Assembly (NCBI GenBank): GCA_036796255.1 | Contig: DAIRDH010000117.1 | Coordinates: forward strand, 1 to 6,900 | Reading direction: 5' to 3' | DNA from: T3Sed10-241 sp036796255 | Lineage (GTDB): Bacteria; Bacteroidota; Bacteroidia; Flavobacteriales_D; Cryomorphaceae | DNA length: 6,900 nucleotides | Shown here: piece by piece, positions 5,368 to 6,900 of the stretch | Numbering within the stretch: position 1 is the first letter of the stretch | Layout: each line of letters opens with the position of its first letter | Position numbers and translations under genes: made by a program | Notes under the pieces: generated by a model | Databases searched by the model: none | What the model saw: the letters and a program-made list of their open reading frames with translations, nothing else | Told to the model about the DNA's origin: nothing

Positions 5368-5384
5368 CTTGCGGGGTGCTATTC
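5362..5384. terminator. Inverted repeat spanning both convergent stop codons
   Basis: GAATAGC (5362-5368) and GCTATTC (5378-5384) pair perfectly around a 9-base loop. The left arm contains the TAG of the plus-strand gene and the right arm covers most of the TGA of the minus-strand gene. Placed tail to tail, it could end transcription in both directions, but no T-run follows on either strand and the stem is short. Confidence 0.4.
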
Positions 5385-6603
5385 AATGCTTCACCCACTT
5401 TATGTGCACACTCAGTCCATCGGCGCTGCTGAGGTCTATGATGTACATGCCTTTCGGCAAATGGCCCACTGCGATGGCTTCATTTTCTGCTACGCGCGCG
5501 CTGTGTACCATTTTGCCTTCAAGGCTGTACATACGCACATGCACCACGCCCGTCAGATCGCCGAGGATGCGAAAGGAATCATTGCCGGGATTGGGATAAA
5601 GCGCCACCTCCGCCCCGCTGTTTGCGTTTTCCACACTTACCTGAAAATTGGTGGTCCAGGTTTCCTGAATCCTTTCAAAATCGGGATTGAGGCCCGTAGT
5701 GTAGATGAGGTCGCCGTTGAGGTTGACCAGCATGCCGCCGCGCCTAGCGGTTGAGGGGAGTCCGTTGAGCTCCTCCCAAAGCAATCCGTTCCATTGCCAG
5801 CTCCATAAATCGTTCATGAAATTATCGTCCTCGTCCTGGCCACCAAAGAGTACCGCCGTATTCTGATACGTGCCCATGGCTGCATACATGCGGCCTCCTC
5901 CTGGCAGGTTTCCCAGCGGTCCCGACCAGCCTTCGGTCGCTTCGAGATAGGCGAATACGGCGCCATGATAGCTGCCATCGGGCTTGAGGCCAGTGCTCAC
6001 AAACACCGCACGGTTGCCAGCCGTGCCCTGCACGCCTGCCTGCAAGCGCCACACCGGCCCGCCGGGGTAGTCGGCAATTTGTTCCCAGCTATCGCTCTCA
6101 ATGGTGTACATCCAGCCCTCGGCGGTGTAGGTGTCTTCGTCCGTGCGCCCGCCAACAACGTAAAGCTTCCCATCCATTTCGAAGCATGCCATGCCCGAGC
6201 GCCCGGCCGCTGGTAGCGGACTCATGGCCGTCCAGGTATCTGTGTCGGGTGCATAGCGCCACAGGTCGTTGAAGTAGCTGCTGTTTGCACCCGCCCCGCC
6301 AAAGATATAGCCATGAGCACCGTCAGCGCATCCGCAGGCGTATTGCCGCGCATTGCCCTCAGGCAGGGAGGCAATGGGCGACCAGCCTTCGGCAAAGCTG
6401 TAGGCATAAAAGTCGCGCGTGGGCTGCCATCCCACCTCCAGTCCGCTGCCGAAGTAAGCCGTATTGCCAATGGTAAATGCCGATCCATCGTCGCGCGGCG
6501 TTCCTGGAAAGGGATCGGTTTGCACCCAATTCTGTGCGCAAATTTCAACGCTGTGGAGGAAGGTGAAAATGAAGACGGGGAGGAAGATTTTGTATGCCTG
6601 CAT
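5383..6603 (-). CDS. Kelch-repeat beta-propeller protein with T9SS sorting domain
   Basis: The product is 406 residues from the ATG at 6603. An upstream in-frame TTG (6636) would place 11 polar residues before the signal peptide, so it is unlikely to be the start. The signal peptide is MQAYKIFLPVFIFTFLHSVE and ends ICAQ (residue 24). Residues 25-319 contain about six Kelch-type blades. Their marks are Gly-Gly pairs after a hydrophobic strand (YIFGGAG 99-105, LYVVGGR 147-153, VLFGGQ 251-256) and W near blade ends (DTWTAMSPLP 122-131, DSWEQIADYP 171-180, LLWEELNGLP 274-283). Kelch propellers bind proteins or glycans, or sometimes form enzymes; no catalytic set is evident. Residues 334-406 are the sorting domain, with LYPNPG (335-340), VRMYSLEGK (356-364), LPKGMYIIDL (382-391) and a basic end. 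No Shine-Dalgarno site is seen. A secreted binding or adhesion role is inferred. Confidence 0.87.
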   Translation of the reverse strand: MQAYKIFLPVFIFTFLHSVEICAQNWVQTDPFPGTPRDDGSAFTIGNTAYFGSGLEVGWQPTRDFYAYSFAEGWSPIASLPEGNARQYACGCADGAHGYIFGGAGANSSYFNDLWRYAPDTDTWTAMSPLPAAGRSGMACFEMDGKLYVVGGRTDEDTYTAEGWMYTIESDSWEQIADYPGGPVWRLQAGVQGTAGNRAVFVSTGLKPDGSYHGAVFAYLEATEGWSGPLGNLPGGGRMYAAMGTYQNTAVLFGGQDEDDNFMNDLWSWQWNGLLWEELNGLPSTARRGGMLVNLNGDLIYTTGLNPDFERIQETWTTNFQVSVENANSGAEVALYPNPGNDSFRILGDLTGVVHVRMYSLEGKMVHSARVAENEAIAVGHLPKGMYIIDLSSADGLSVHIKWVKH

Positions 6604-6736
6604 GGAGGGATGGTTTTTGGCTATTTCGGTATGCAATATACGTAACTTGAAATAAGAGCATTGTAGTGCCCCGGCTGTGCAGTGAACTTCTCACCTTATT
6701 TTTTCAGTGAATGCTTCTTGGCTTGCAAGCACATAT

Positions 6737-6799
6737 GCTGATAACGTGTCGCCTGTGATACGATTTACGCCCGAAAATGTATCACAGCTGATACGTTTT
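6737..6799. promoter_or_regulatory. Cluster of four GATAC boxes, operator-like
   Basis: Four related 13-14-base sequences lie in 63 bases: GCTGATAACGTGT (6737-6749), CTGTGATACGATTT (6753-6766), CTGTGATACATTTT on the minus strand (6787-6774) and AGCTGATACGTTTT (6786-6799). The last two form a near-perfect inverted repeat, with arms AAAATGTATCA (6774-6784) and TGATACGTTTT (6789-6799) around CAGC and one mismatch in 11. Such arrays usually bind a dimeric helix-turn-helix regulator. The regulator and controlled gene are not visible. Confidence 0.5.
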
Positions 6800-6851
6800 G
6801 AGGATTACAGACATTCTTACTTGTGAAAGATCGCACGCCATCCAGCCACTT

Positions 6852-6900
6852 CGCAGCATTTACCTCTGGTGAGACCGCTTCGCTAAATTGCAATGCTGCG
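6852..6900. repeat. Inverted repeat reaching the window edge
   Basis: CGCAGCATT (6852-6860) is exactly complementary to AATGCTGCG (6892-6900) across a 31-base interval. Because the right arm ends at the last base, its full length cannot be judged. It could be a hairpin, an intergenic repeat or the end of a longer element. Confidence 0.35.

Larger units (their letters stand above)
6604..6900. other. Right intergenic region, no confident gene
   Basis: The stretch upstream of the Kelch gene holds a 10-bp palindrome GCTTGCAAGC (6721-6730), the GATAC-box cluster (6737-6799) and an edge inverted repeat (6852-6900). Two short open frames cross the boxes: one on the minus strand running in from the edge and stopping at 6765, and one on the plus strand ending near 6828. 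Each has about 45 codons without a recognisable family, so neither is called. A weak plus-strand promoter-like pair, TTTG (6797-6800) and TACTTGTG (6818-6825), could serve a gene beyond the window. Confidence 0.6.

Noticed and set aside
6796..6825. Plus-strand promoter TTTG-N17-TACTTGTG
   Set aside because: The -7 element has one mismatch to TAnnTTTG, the spacing is at the short end, and no gene start follows inside the window. I mention it only as a weak candidate.
6765..6899. Minus-strand frame entering from the right edge (contains AAKWLDGVRSF) and stopping at 6765
   Set aside because: Forty-four sense codons without a stop are not rare by chance, I recognise no family, and a plus-strand frame of similar length overlaps it across the GATAC boxes. 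It could be the tail of a real gene, but this cannot be decided here.

Overview
The window most likely comes from a member of the Bacteroidota. Three of the five confident genes end in a type A C-terminal sorting domain of the type IX secretion system (PNP motif, then a G-x-Y motif near the end). The large gene begins with the SYQAV...VPY domain typical of Bacteroidota surface-fibre proteins. Signal peptides end in the usual A-x-A-Q style, Shine-Dalgarno sites are largely absent, and one promoter fits the Bacteroidota form (TTTG, about 20 bases, TAnnTTTG). Base composition is moderately GC-rich. No core metabolic or phylogenetic marker gene is present, so a genus cannot be named.

Layout. Positions 1-602 hold no convincing gene. 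They contain degenerate intergenic repeats, including a roughly 98-bp module present twice, and a GC-rich inverted repeat just after the 3' end of the first operon. Positions 603-4010 (minus strand) are a very tight three-gene operon, read from right to left: a small T9SS-sorted protein (3477-4010), an outer-membrane beta-barrel (2809-3480) whose ATG overlaps the preceding TGA, and a 733-residue fibre-like exported protein (603-2804) starting 4 bases after the barrel gene stops. The operon promoter lies directly against its first start codon, so the mRNA is probably leaderless or nearly so. Two 9-bp direct repeats on an 11-bp period lie just upstream. Positions 4011-4395 are a divergent intergenic region with several palindromes.

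Positions 4396-5367 (plus) encode a T9SS-sorted protein of unknown function, and 5383-6603 (minus) a Kelch-type beta-propeller with a T9SS sorting domain. These two genes converge, and a perfect 7-bp inverted repeat spans both stop codons. Positions 6604-6900 hold no firm gene but carry four related GATAC boxes in 63 bases, which look like an operator or iteron-like cluster, and an inverted repeat reaching the window edge.

Working together. All five products are predicted to be exported, so this is a cell-surface locus. The most interesting unit is the three-gene operon. My inference is that it builds a surface appendage or adhesin: a small secreted T9SS cargo, an outer-membrane barrel, and a fibre with a repeat shaft, a hydrophobic cassette, a DYAE domain that may resemble phage tail-spike self-cleaving domains, and a coiled coil. 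This is a functional hypothesis, not something the sequence proves.
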